Assembly (NCBI GenBank): GCA_016213405.1
Contig: JACRAM010000068.1
Span: 41,597 to 105,596, forward strand
From: Bacteroidota bacterium
Lineage (GTDB): Bacteria; Bacteroidota; Bacteroidia; Palsa-948
Length of the DNA: 64,000 nt
Reading direction: 5' to 3'
A program made the position numbers and the translations under genes. The notes beneath the pieces were generated by a model. The model was not told where the DNA came from and searched no databases. It worked only from the letters and a program-made list of their open reading frames with translations. This document shows positions 57,624-64,000 of this stretch, one piece after another. Position 1 is the stretch's first letter. Each line of letters starts with the position of its first letter.

Positions 57624-57625
57624 AT

Positions 57626-58645
57626 TTAACTTTTCCTGTTTGGTTTGCGAAAAGAATATATTCTTTCAATCATGTCAACTACTTTCATTCCTTCCAATGC
57701 GTTTGTCGTAATTGTATTTTTCCCTTTCAGCGTTTCAACAACATTCTCAATTAAGAAATGATGATTGTTTGCCGAGCCTTTATAACCGCCATAGTCATTT
57801 GCCGGAGCAGTTTCTTCTAATTTCGGCAGCGTGTAATCTTTTATGTGGCAGACTTCTACTTTGTCCATGTATTGTCCGCCAACTTTCACGCTTCCTTTAC
57901 TGCCGACAACTGTAATACTGCTTTCTAAATTTTTATCCCACACCGAAGTAGAATAGTTGATAGAACCCAATCCTCCATTCATAAAACGAAAATTCACAAA
58001 GCCGCTGTCTTCAAATTCGGTGAGCGATGCATGATTGAAATCGGAAAACTTTGCCTGTATGTCGGTGATGTCTCCAAAAAGCCAGTAGAGCAAATCTATC
58101 CAATGAGAAAACTGCGTGAACAAAGTTCCGCCATCGAGATGCTGCGTTCCCTTCCATGAATCTTTTTTGTAATACCGCTCATCGCGGTTCCAGTAGCAAT
58201 TTAACTGCACCATGTACGTATCTCCGATTATTTTCTTCTCCACAATTTCTTTCAGCCAAATGCTCGGAGGAGAATATCGGTTTTGCATCACGCAGAAAAC
58301 CTGTTTGTGCTTTTGCAATGCTTTTGAAATTATCTGCTCACAATCCTGCCGGTGGAGCGCCATTGGTTTTTCAAGAACTACATGCTTATTTACATCAAGC
58401 GCTTTCAGAGAATGTTCTGCGTGCAATCCGCTGGGCGTACAAATATTTATCACTTCAACTTCAGGATGACATTTCAATAATTCGTCAATGGAAGAATAAA
58501 ATTTTTCTTTCAAATCATTCAGCCCGAGTTTTTCTTTCGGAAGAATATCACACACTGCCACGAGTTCTGTTTCAGGATTTCTCCGAAGCATTTCTGCATG
58601 TCGTTTTCCAATATGTCCTTGCCCGATTACTGCGAATTTTATCAT
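57626..58645 (-). CDS. Gfo/Idh/MocA oxidoreductase (WbpB-like)
   Basis: The 339-residue enzyme starts MIKFAVIGQGHIGKRHAEML (NAD motif G-x-G-x-x-G). It has VEVINICTPSGLHAEHSLKA, VVLEKPMALHRQDCEQII (E-K-P), and LDGGTLFTQFSHWIDLLYWL (catalytic His region). The adjacent acetyltransferase and the WbpE-like aminotransferase support a UDP-GlcNAcA 3-dehydrogenase of the WbpB/WlbA type. The ATG at 58643-58645 is preferred; 15 upstream in-frame residues come from the heptamer hairpin (58650-58707). Confidence 0.83.
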   Translation of the reverse strand: MIKFAVIGQGHIGKRHAEMLRRNPETELVAVCDILPKEKLGLNDLKEKFYSSIDELLKCHPEVEVINICTPSGLHAEHSLKALDVNKHVVLEKPMALHRQDCEQIISKALQKHKQVFCVMQNRYSPPSIWLKEIVEKKIIGDTYMVQLNCYWNRDERYYKKDSWKGTQHLDGGTLFTQFSHWIDLLYWLFGDITDIQAKFSDFNHASLTEFEDSGFVNFRFMNGGLGSINYSTSVWDKNLESSITVVGSKGSVKVGGQYMDKVEVCHIKDYTLPKLEETAPANDYGGYKGSANNHHFLIENVVETLKGKNTITTNALEGMKVVDMIERIYSFRKPNRKS

Positions 58646-58649
58646 AACC

Positions 58650-58707
58650 GTTTGTGGTTTGTGGTTTGTGGCTTGTGGTTTGAACAACAAACGACAAACA
58701 ACAAACC
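58650..58707. repeat. Empty heptamer hairpin of the GTTTGTG type
   Basis: GTTTGTG is repeated four times (one unit is GCTTGTG), followed after TTGAA by CAACAAA and CGACAAA units that are approximate complements. It fills the gap between the WbpD- and WbpB-like genes. Same vocabulary as the arms around the S23 gene 1 kb away. Confidence 0.75.
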
Positions 58708-58710
58708 TTT

Positions 58711-59280
58711 CTACAACTTTTTTACTAATCCTTTTACTAGTCTATATTTTTCTTTCGACTCTTGACAAATTGCTACTCCTTTCTTAAAGTTCAAACGATG
58801 CCCGTATTCGCTCATCCACCCGATTTGCTTTGCAGGATTTCCAACCCACAATGAATACGAGGGAATATCTTTTGTAACAACTGATCCGGCACCGATGAAA
58901 GCAAATTCTCCGATATTATTTCCGCAGACAATTGTGGCGTTTGCTCCAATGCTCGCGCCTTTTCCTACATGTGTTTTTGCGTATTGATTTTTTCTCACCA
59001 CTGCGCTGCGCGGATTGGTAATGTTCGTAAACACCATAGATGGTCCAAGGAAAACATCGTCATCGCATGTAACGCCTGTGTAAATGGAAACATTATTCTG
59101 CACTTTCACATTATTGCCAAGAATAACTTCAGGAGAAACTACCACATTCTGCCCTATATTACAGTGCTCGCCAATCACGCAGTTGGGCATGATGTGAGAG
59201 AAGTGCCAGATTTTGGTTCCCTTTCCGATTTTGCAGCCACCGTCAATGATGGCAGAAGGATGTGAGAAATATTCAGCCAC
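58711..59280 (-). CDS. Left-handed beta-helix N-acetyltransferase (WbpD-like)
   Basis: The 189-residue protein has hexapeptide repeats ([80 protein letters not shown]), the [10 protein letters not shown] motif and the end [19 protein letters not shown]. These are typical of WbpD/WlbB acetyltransferases that use acetyl-CoA on UDP-GlcNAc3NA. The start is a GTG at 59278-59280, at the edge of a repeat arm (CCACAGATTACACTGATTAG). Family start position fits [12 protein letters not shown]. Confidence 0.87.
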   Translation of the reverse strand: MAEYFSHPSAIIDGGCKIGKGTKIWHFSHIMPNCVIGEHCNIGQNVVVSPEVILGNNVKVQNNVSIYTGVTCDDDVFLGPSMVFTNITNPRSAVVRKNQYAKTHVGKGASIGANATIVCGNNIGEFAFIGAGSVVTKDIPSYSLWVGNPAKQIGWMSEYGHRLNFKKGVAICQESKEKYRLVKGLVKKL

Positions 59281-59306
59281 AGATTACACTGATTAGCACA
59301 GATTAA
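59277..59306. repeat. Single arm of the GATTACACAGAT family
   Basis: CCACAGATTACACTGATTAG continuing CACAGATT. It provides the GTG start of the WbpD-like gene. No partner arm is seen within 100 bp. Confidence 0.5.
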
Positions 59307-59401
59307 TATATATGATTGATAAGAGAGGCAAAGATAATATCTTCCATGAGAAACAAAACGCAAATGCTATCGTGCGCTGTATAACAAAATGAACTAAATA
59401 A

Positions 59402-59523
59402 AATAAGGTAATAAGGTTTTGTGTTGTCGTTCAATTTGATTTTTCTACTAAGGTTTTCAAAGAAGGGCATTTAACCTTAGTAGAAATATTGAACAACTAA
59501 TTTTTAAACCTTATTATCTTATT
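59402..59523. repeat. 122-bp imperfect palindrome
   Basis: The inner stem TTTCTACTAAGGTT (59442-59455) and AACCTTAGTAGAAA (59473-59486) is perfect over 14 bp with a 17-base loop. The outer AATAAGGTAATAAGGTTT (59402-59419) and AAACCTTATTATCTTATT (59506-59523) pair with one mismatch. It lies in the 267-bp gap between the acyltransferase and acylphosphatase genes. The rest of the gap (59307-59401) shows nothing recognisable. Confidence 0.85.
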
Positions 59524-59547
59524 CTTAAAAACTGTGCATTTTTGACT

Positions 59548-59817
59548 CTATTGTGTAATTTCAAACGAGGAAAAGTTTTTTATTTCTCCTGCGGAAAATT
59601 TCACATCTGCAACAACCGCTTGTGGCGGACCTTTCCTGCACCACTGAACTAATTTATTCAGTTGCTGTTCTGTTCCTTCTGCTTCGATATAAACATTTCC
59701 ATCAGGTTCGTTTTTTACAAACCCCTTTATGCCGAGTTTAATTGCTATTTCAATAGTTGACTGGCGGTAAAAAACCCTTTGCACTTTTCCTGAAACGGTG
59801 ATATTAAAATGTGTCAT
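59548..59817 (-). CDS. acyP: Acylphosphatase
   Basis: The 89-residue protein has FNITVSGKVQRVFYRQSTIE, in which the catalytic Arg is in the V-x-x-V-F-Y-R region (about residue 18), and GIKGFVKNEPDGNVYIEAEG with the catalytic Asn (about 36). It hydrolyses carboxyl-phosphate bonds. Family length is normal. It is monocistronic and surrounded by repeats. Confidence 0.92.
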   Translation of the reverse strand: MTHFNITVSGKVQRVFYRQSTIEIAIKLGIKGFVKNEPDGNVYIEAEGTEQQLNKLVQWCRKGPPQAVVADVKFSAGEIKNFSSFEITQ

Positions 59818-59841
59818 TAAAAATGTTTCCGACTTATTGTT

Positions 59842-59946
59842 CGACTCCTTAGGAGTCGCAAGATGGATAGATAGAATTATGCTATTCTATTCATATACGA
59901 CCCCTTCGGGGTCGCAACATGAATAGGTAGAACTATGCTATTCTGA
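59842..59946. repeat. Two tandem palindromic elements with a shared tail
   Basis: CGACTCCTTAGGAGTCG (59842-59858) and CGACCCCTTCGGGGTCG (59898-59914) are perfect palindromes, each followed by CAAnATGnATAGnTAGAA and TATGCTATTCT. The two 50-bp copies are direct repeats, a pattern common in Bacteroidota intergenic regions. Confidence 0.85.
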
Positions 59947-59978
59947 AACGGTAATGTTAAAATGTTTCATCTCTATTA

Positions 59979-60131
59979 ATTGGAAAGATGAAAGATTGGA
60001 AGAATGCTCCGAAGGAGTCCCTTCGGGAGAAGAATGGGAAACAGCCATCAACCCTTAACCTCGTAGGATTAAAATTATCCAACGGGGTAAACCATCAGCC
60101 CTCCAACCTTTCATCCTTCCAACATTCCAGT
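59979..60131. repeat. Composite repeat: heptamers enclosing two palindromes
   Basis: TTGGAAA, GATGAAA and GATTGGA words (59979-60002) face TTTCATC and CTTCCAA words (60104-60131). Nested inside are GCTCCGAAGGAGTCC (60005-60019, same as in ugd) and an ACCTCGTAGGAT/ATCCAACGGGGT palindrome (60059-60089, relative of 26263-26296). This gives three repeat types in 150 bp. Together with 59842-59946 they fill the whole 314-bp gap between the acylphosphatase and UXS genes; nothing else is visible there. Confidence 0.7.
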
Positions 60132-61136
60132 TTACTTTACATAGCTCTCAAAACTCTTGTGCTCCACTTTTCTTAAATCTTCTGACGAAAGCGATTTGAA
60201 ATAGTCAAAAGTGATTTTCAATCCTTTGCTTCGAGAAACTTTCGGTTCCCATCCTAATAATTTTTTCGCCAGAGAAATGTCGGGCTGCCGTTGCTTCGGG
60301 TCATCCTGCGGAAGCGGTTTGTAAATCATTTTTTGTTTTGTGCCGGTGAGTTTGATTATTTCTTCTCCGAATTCTTTTATGGTAATCTCATTCGGGTTAC
60401 CGATGTTCACAGGAAGAGAATAATCGCACAGGAGCAAACGGTAAATTCCTTCCACCAAATCATCTACATAACAAAATGATCGTGTCTGGCTTCCATCTCC
60501 AAACACGGTTAAATCTTCTCCGCGCAATGCCTGCCCGATGAAAGCGGGAAGAACTCTTCCATCATTCAACCTCATGCGCGGACCGTAGGTGTTGAAAATT
60601 CTGACGATGCGTGTTTCTAATTTGTGATACGTGTGATAAGCCATTGTGATTGCTTCGGCAAAACGTTTTGCTTCATCGTAACATCCGCGGGGACCGATGG
60701 GATTTACGTTGCCCCAATAATCTTCTGCCTGCGGATGCACGAGCGGGTCGCCATACACTTCAGAAGTGGAGGCGATGAGGATGCGGGCGTTTTTATTTTT
60801 TGCAAGTCCGAGCAGATTATGTGTTCCGAGCGAACTTACTTTCAATGTTTGAATCGGTATCTTCAGATAATCAATGGGTGAAGCGGGCGAAGCGAAATGC
60901 AGAATGTATTTTAAATCTCCTTCAATGGAAATGTGTTTGGTTACATCGTGTTCAATGAATTGGAAAGAAGCCCCCCCACCCCCCGAAGGGGGGATTCGGA
61001 ACAGGTGTTGAATATTTTTTTTATCGCCCGTGATGAAATTATCCATGCCGATAACGTGAAATCCTTCCTTTATATATCTATCGCAAAGGTGTGAGCCGAG
61101 GAAACCTGCTGCTCCGGTGATGAGAACTCTGTTCAT
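60132..61136 (-). CDS. UDP-glucuronate decarboxylase-like SDR
   Basis: The 334-residue enzyme has [78 protein letters not shown] and [18 protein letters not shown] (Y-x3-K). [16 protein letters not shown] and [18 protein letters not shown] follow. These are hallmarks of UXS, which converts UDP-glucuronate to UDP-xylose. A GC-rich palindrome (60968-61003) is in frame after NIQHL, giving [13 protein letters not shown] before the conserved FIEHDVT. It uses the product of ugd. Confidence 0.88.
   Translation of the reverse strand: MNRVLITGAAGFLGSHLCDRYIKEGFHVIGMDNFITGDKKNIQHLFRIPPSGGGGASFQFIEHDVTKHISIEGDLKYILHFASPASPIDYLKIPIQTLKVSSLGTHNLLGLAKNKNARILIASTSEVYGDPLVHPQAEDYWGNVNPIGPRGCYDEAKRFAEAITMAYHTYHKLETRIVRIFNTYGPRMRLNDGRVLPAFIGQALRGEDLTVFGDGSQTRSFCYVDDLVEGIYRLLLCDYSLPVNIGNPNEITIKEFGEEIIKLTGTKQKMIYKPLPQDDPKQRQPDISLAKKLLGWEPKVSRSKGLKITFDYFKSLSSEDLRKVEHKSFESYVK
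60968..61003. repeat. In-frame palindromic element in the UXS gene
   Basis: CCCCCC...GAAGGGGGG (around 60974-60993) followed by ATTCGGAACAGG. It is related to the copies at 40452-40536 and lies in the variable segment after the second strand. Confidence 0.7.
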
Positions 61137-61218
61137 GTTATTAATTCGATATAAATATTAGTGATTGAAGGTGAGAGGAAGAAAAATATGCTGTTATTGC
61201 GTATTTTTCAGATATATT

Positions 61219-61425
61219 GTTAGTCGGACGAGTTGTACTGTTAGTCGCACAAGTTATCCGACTAATCGGACGAGTTGTACTGTTAGTCGCACAAGTTATC
61301 CGACTAATCGGACGAGTTGTATTGTTAGTCGCACAAGTTATCCGACTAATCGGACGAGTTGTACTGTTAGTCGCACAAGTTATCCGACTAATCGGACGAG
61401 TTGTACTGTTAGTCGGATGAGCTAT
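61219..61425. repeat. Minisatellite of 42-bp units (two diverged 21-bp halves)
   Basis: CGGACGAGTTGTA starts at 61225, 61267, 61309, 61351 and 61393, exactly 42 bp apart. Each unit consists of two related 21-bp halves (CGGACGAGTTGTACTGTTAG and CGCACAAGTTATCCGACTAA, plus one base). ATTAGTCGGAT/ATCCGACTAAT words make the array foldable. It fills the gap between UXS and the PD40 gene. Open frames across it are low-complexity 14-residue repeats with no support. Confidence 0.85.
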
Positions 61426-61466
61426 ATTGACAGGATTAAGGTCTATAATTTCTCCGAAATTATTCA

Positions 61467-63086
61467 TCAATTTTTCTTCAGTTTTATATTCTTTGTTACT
61501 TCGGGGCTGAATTTCAATACTTCGTCAAAGATATTTATGTCTTCAGTATAAGGTGTGTATCCGTCTGCTTCCACTTTCATGGTCCATTTTCCGGGCGTGA
61601 GTGACATGATGTAATAACAGTTGCTCGGATCGGGAATATAAACTCCGTGAAGCTCATTGTTTGTGCGGTCAACAATTTCAATTTTAGCGCGGCTGATTTT
61701 GCTCAGCGTATCGGCACTGGTAATGTATCCTTTGTAAATGGTTTCTTTAGCTTCCACATCCTGAAGTATCACTCTGAAAATATCCAAATCTCCCTGCCCG
61801 CCTTCGCGCATGGTGGAGAGGTAGGCAATTCTTCCACCGGAAGTAAAACTAATGCTCAAATCATCATCGGAAGTATTGATGGGGTAGCCCATGTTTTTGG
61901 GCGGAGACCATGACTGCCCTTCTTCATCCCAAACCGATTTGAAAATATCAAAACCGCCCATGCTTGAATGCCCCTGCGAAGCGAAGTAAAGCGTTTTGCC
62001 ATCTTCAGAAAATTGGGGGAACTCTTCTTTGTATTTTGTGTTGATGTTTGAACCAAGATTTTTCGGTTCGCTCCATTGCCCGTTAGGAAGTTTTCGGGAA
62101 ACATAAATATCGGTTTCGCCATAATTGGGATTGTCTGATGTTCCGGGGCGGCTGCTTGCAACGAGAAGAACTTCTTCTTCGGTGAGTTGATTTTTCCAGA
62201 TGGAAGCCGAAGTTTCCATTCCTGCATTGATGCTTTCGGGAAGCCGTTCAGGTTTAAGCCAAGGCATTTTATTATTCAGTCTGCGCGAAATCCAGATATC
62301 GCCAAACACATCAATATGGTCAATATAAAAAAGCATAATGGTTCCATCATCCGAAACATCCACCACTTGCTCGTCCAGATTTGTGTTCACCACATTGCCG
62401 ATGCTCTGCGCCTTTCCCGCTTTGCCTGCTTTTATTTCCACAGAAAAAATATCGGAAGGATACAAGCCATCGAACTCGGGCATTTGAGCGGTGGGGCTTT
62501 TTCTGCGTGTAGTAAAATACAAAAGAGATTCATCGGGGGTAATGATAGGATAGAAATCAGGAAACTCGCTGTTCACCGCCTTGCCCAGGTTTTCAAACGT
62601 AACATTCAACGGGTGTTTCACCAGTTCTGATCCGTTATGGCATTGTTCAATCAGGCGGTTCACATTTTCAATCTGAGTTTTATCTTTTGTTTTTTCCTTG
62701 AACTTATTGTACGCTTTTATGGCATCATCAAAACGGTTGGCGGAGTGATAGGCATTTCCTAAATCGAGCCACACATCATCGGGATACTTTTCCTGCTTGA
62801 TGATAAATTCAAGATGCGGAATTGCTTTTGCCTTGATGGAGTTGGAGAGAAGATAACTCTGGGCGATTTTCTGATTGTACTCTACATTGTTCGGTTCTTT
62901 TTTCAGCAGAAGCGTATACACTTTTATGGCAGCGGAATAATTATGCTTGTCAAAAAAATCTTTGGCGCCATCAGGGTCGGCTTTGAAAACGGTGGGCTGT
63001 GCAAATGACAAATGACAAATGACAAATGACAAATGACAAATAAAAACCAAACAGCATAATTTCTTATTTCGTATTTTTCGTATCAT
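61467..63086 (-). CDS. TPR and PD40 (WD40-like) repeat exported protein
   Basis: The 539-residue protein has a signal peptide ending H-L-S-F-A-Q, then TPR-like helices (about 35-150; DFFDKHNYSAAIKVYTLLLK and RFDDAIKAYNKFKEKTKD), PD40 blades (about 190-430; LYFTTRRKSPTAQM, EEFPQFSEDGKTLYFASQG, MGGFDIFKSVWDEEGQSWSP) and a carboxypeptidase-regulatory-like end. It resembles PorE/OmpA-associated T9SS proteins but lacks the OmpA domain. The ATG 63084-63086 is inside a repeat arm, so the n-region MIRKIRNKK and the hydrophobic core (heptamers, 63003-63037) are both repeat-derived. Confidence 0.82.
   Translation of the reverse strand: MIRKIRNKKLCCLVFICHLSFVICHLSFAQPTVFKADPDGAKDFFDKHNYSAAIKVYTLLLKKEPNNVEYNQKIAQSYLLSNSIKAKAIPHLEFIIKQEKYPDDVWLDLGNAYHSANRFDDAIKAYNKFKEKTKDKTQIENVNRLIEQCHNGSELVKHPLNVTFENLGKAVNSEFPDFYPIITPDESLLYFTTRRKSPTAQMPEFDGLYPSDIFSVEIKAGKAGKAQSIGNVVNTNLDEQVVDVSDDGTIMLFYIDHIDVFGDIWISRRLNNKMPWLKPERLPESINAGMETSASIWKNQLTEEEVLLVASSRPGTSDNPNYGETDIYVSRKLPNGQWSEPKNLGSNINTKYKEEFPQFSEDGKTLYFASQGHSSMGGFDIFKSVWDEEGQSWSPPKNMGYPINTSDDDLSISFTSGGRIAYLSTMREGGQGDLDIFRVILQDVEAKETIYKGYITSADTLSKISRAKIEIVDRTNNELHGVYIPDPSNCYYIMSLTPGKWTMKVEADGYTPYTEDINIFDEVLKFSPEVTKNIKLKKN
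63003..63037. repeat. Five perfect AAATGAC heptamers coding a signal peptide core
   Basis: Five exact consecutive copies on the plus strand; on the coding strand they give FICHLSFVICHLSF, a seven-residue repeat produced by the 21-bp period. Confidence 0.85.
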
Positions 63087-63098
63087 TTCGTTTTTCAA
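63067..63098. repeat. Single arm of the ACGAAAAACGAAA family at a start codon
   Basis: On the minus strand it reads TTGAAAAACGAAATGATACG, then AAAAATACGAAAT. The ATG within it is the start of the PD40 gene. Confidence 0.65.
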
Positions 63099-63101
63099 GG
63101 A

Positions 63102-63129
63102 TTGACAAAAGTATAAAGTAATACATTTG
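63102..63129 (+). promoter_or_regulatory. Promoter of pdxH
   Basis: TTG (63102-63104), a 17-bp spacer and TACATTTG (63122-63129), about 30 bp before the ATG at 63159. Confidence 0.55.
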
Positions 63130-63158
63130 CCTAAGCAAAAAACATTCCACAGCAAGCG

Positions 63159-63779
63159 ATGAGCGAAGATTCAACAAAACCGATTCTGGATATCTCAACC
63201 GTTGAAAAGAACCCGTTTCTGCAATTTGAAAAATGGTATGGAGAATCTTATAAGATTTCGGGAGAAGATGCCAGCGCAATGACGTTGGTCACCGCTTCAG
63301 GAAAACAACCGAACGCCCGAACGGTTTATCTGCGCGGCTCTGACAAAAAAGGATTCTGGTTTTTCACGAATTATAACAGCCGGAAAGGAAATGAGCTTGC
63401 AAAGAATAAAAATGCCTGCCTGCTTTTTTTCTGGCCACGGTTACTCCGGCAGGTGAAAATGCTGGGGCATGTGGAAAAACTACCGGCTAAGGAATCGGAC
63501 AACTACTTTGATGCACGCCCGCGCGAAAGCCAGATAGGCGCATGGGCATCTCCGCAAAGCAAACCCATTCCCAATCGCGAAACGCTGGAAGCATGGGTGG
63601 ATGAATACACAAAACTATTTGAAGAAAAAAAAGTTTCCCGTCCGAAACATTGGGGAGGGTTCCGGTTTGTTCCTTCTTATTTCGAATTCTGGTATGGCAG
63701 AGAAAGCCGTTTGCACGATAGGGTTTCTTTCACAAAACAAAAAAACGGGAAGTGGAAAACGGAACGGCTGTCACCATAA
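63159..63779 (+). CDS. pdxH: Pyridoxamine 5'-phosphate oxidase
   Basis: The 206-residue FMN enzyme has NPFLQFEKWYGESYKISGED, NARTVYLRGSDKKGFWFFTN (FMN binding), LFFWPRLLRQVKMLGHVEKL, QSKPIPNRETLEAWVDEYTK and the C-terminal RPKHWGGFRFVPSYFEFWYG with RLHDR. It oxidises PNP or PMP to PLP, needed by the aminotransferases in this window. Length is normal. Confidence 0.95.
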   Translation: MSEDSTKPILDISTVEKNPFLQFEKWYGESYKISGEDASAMTLVTASGKQPNARTVYLRGSDKKGFWFFTNYNSRKGNELAKNKNACLLFFWPRLLRQVKMLGHVEKLPAKESDNYFDARPRESQIGAWASPQSKPIPNRETLEAWVDEYTKLFEEKKVSRPKHWGGFRFVPSYFEFWYGRESRLHDRVSFTKQKNGKWKTERLSP

Positions 63780-63781
63780 AA

Positions 63782-63862
63782 AAAGTCCCAAGTCCTAAAT
63801 TCCAAGGAACAGCCGAAGAAAATGCAATGGCTGTTTTCTTGGGGCTTGATGCTTGGGACTTT
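63782..63862. repeat. Heptamer hairpin after pdxH
   Basis: AAAGTCCCAAG (63782-63792) pairs exactly with CTTGGGACTTT (63852-63862). The arms consist of heptamers (AGTCCCA, AGTCCTA, AATTCCA), and AACAGCC pairs with GGCTGTT near the loop. It starts two bases after the pdxH stop and may also terminate transcription. Confidence 0.8.
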
Positions 63863-63902
63863 ATTAGACATCTTTCATAATTCAAATAAGAAAAAAATAT
63901 CT

Positions 63903-63978
63903 GCCACTAAATCACTAAAACACGAAAGAAACACTAAAAATTCTTTTGTGAAATTTTGTGTCTTTGTGTTTTTGTGGC
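63903..63978. repeat. Inverted repeat of the GCCACTAAATCAC type
   Basis: GCCACTAAATCACTAAAACA (left) and GTGTCTTTGTGTTTTTGTGG (right) are imperfect complements over about 35 bp. Same family as 5091-5153. The sequence after it to 64000 shows no gene. Confidence 0.75.
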
Positions 63979-64000
63979 ATAAAATGAATTATGAAAGAAA

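Noticed and set aside
59988..60176. 62-residue open frame
   Set aside because: It consists entirely of heptamer and palindrome repeats and runs into the UXS gene on the other strand.
61219..61425. Regular repeats resembling a CRISPR array
   Set aside because: The units are contiguous 42-bp tandem copies with no unique spacers and no cas genes nearby.
61165..61551. Open frames across the 42-bp array on both strands
   Set aside because: They are by-products of a repeat length divisible by three, with no start context or promoter.

Overview
The window looks like chromosomal DNA of an environmental Bacteroidota, probably a member of the Chitinophagales/Sphingobacteriales side; I cannot place it more closely. 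The evidence is type IX secretion (T9SS) C-terminal domains on several proteins, a gliding-motility-associated C-terminal domain with SprB-type repeats, TonB-receptor-like barrels, EttA, tandem DUF1573 genes, promoters of the Bacteroidota type (TTG, about 19 bp, TAnnTTTG), and a core gene complement without phage or plasmid genes. I saw no tRNA, rRNA, IS transposase or CRISPR array.

Layout. 1-8.6 kb: hisS (partial), a small membrane protein, a GxxExxY gene inside an inverted-repeat cassette, ettA, a kelch/T9SS protein, Ppx/GppA, a TrmH-type methylase, a UbiA-family prenyltransferase and TerC. 8.7-13.8 kb: a padR-pspC-small membrane protein-outer membrane barrel run. 13.8-17.8 kb: a KdpD-like kinase lacking the usual N-terminal domains, a KdpE-like regulator and the K+ transporter Kup; an identical 19-bp site lies upstream of both the kinase and kup. 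18.9-24.5 kb: a fused E1 alpha/beta 2-oxoacid dehydrogenase next to a four-subunit 2-oxoacid:ferredoxin oxidoreductase. 24.6-29.7 kb: murQ, DUF4846, an aminotransferase and four DUF1573 genes. 29.8-36.7 kb: five T9SS-secreted proteins in one run, with CotH-kinase proteins at both ends. 36.7-42 kb: membrane proteins, a VanX-type peptidase and the split transhydrogenase pntAA-pntAB-pntB. 42.5-48 kb: a giant SprB-repeat adhesin-like protein, kdtA and an outer membrane protein. 48-61 kb: surface polysaccharide genes (WbpE-, Ugd-, CpsB-, WbpP-, RfbB-, TviB/WbpO-, WbpB-, WbpD- and UXS-like). Together these could supply UDP-GlcNAcA and UDP-GalNAcA, a 2,3-diacetamido uronic acid nucleotide, dTDP-4-keto-6-deoxyglucose and UDP-xylose. 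61-64 kb: a 42-bp tandem array, a PD40/TPR protein and pdxH.

The most unusual property is an exceptionally dense and layered population of short repeats. (i) Imperfect palindromes of 75-130 bp fill many intergenic gaps, often exactly from start codon to start codon. (ii) Tandem 7-bp (sometimes 8-bp) repeats are usually arranged as hairpin arms. (iii) Several families of GC-rich palindromes lie between and inside genes. Many of these sit in frame in coding sequence, in loops of Ugd, UXS, UbiA and KdtA, and notably in signal peptides: about eight exported proteins have repeat-derived signal peptides. Two single-gene cassettes (GxxExxY and S23-type four-helix bundle) are bounded by the same kinds of inverted repeat that occur elsewhere without a gene. 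I regard this repeat system, with its empty and gene-loaded forms and its recruitment into signal peptides, as the best candidate for something undescribed.
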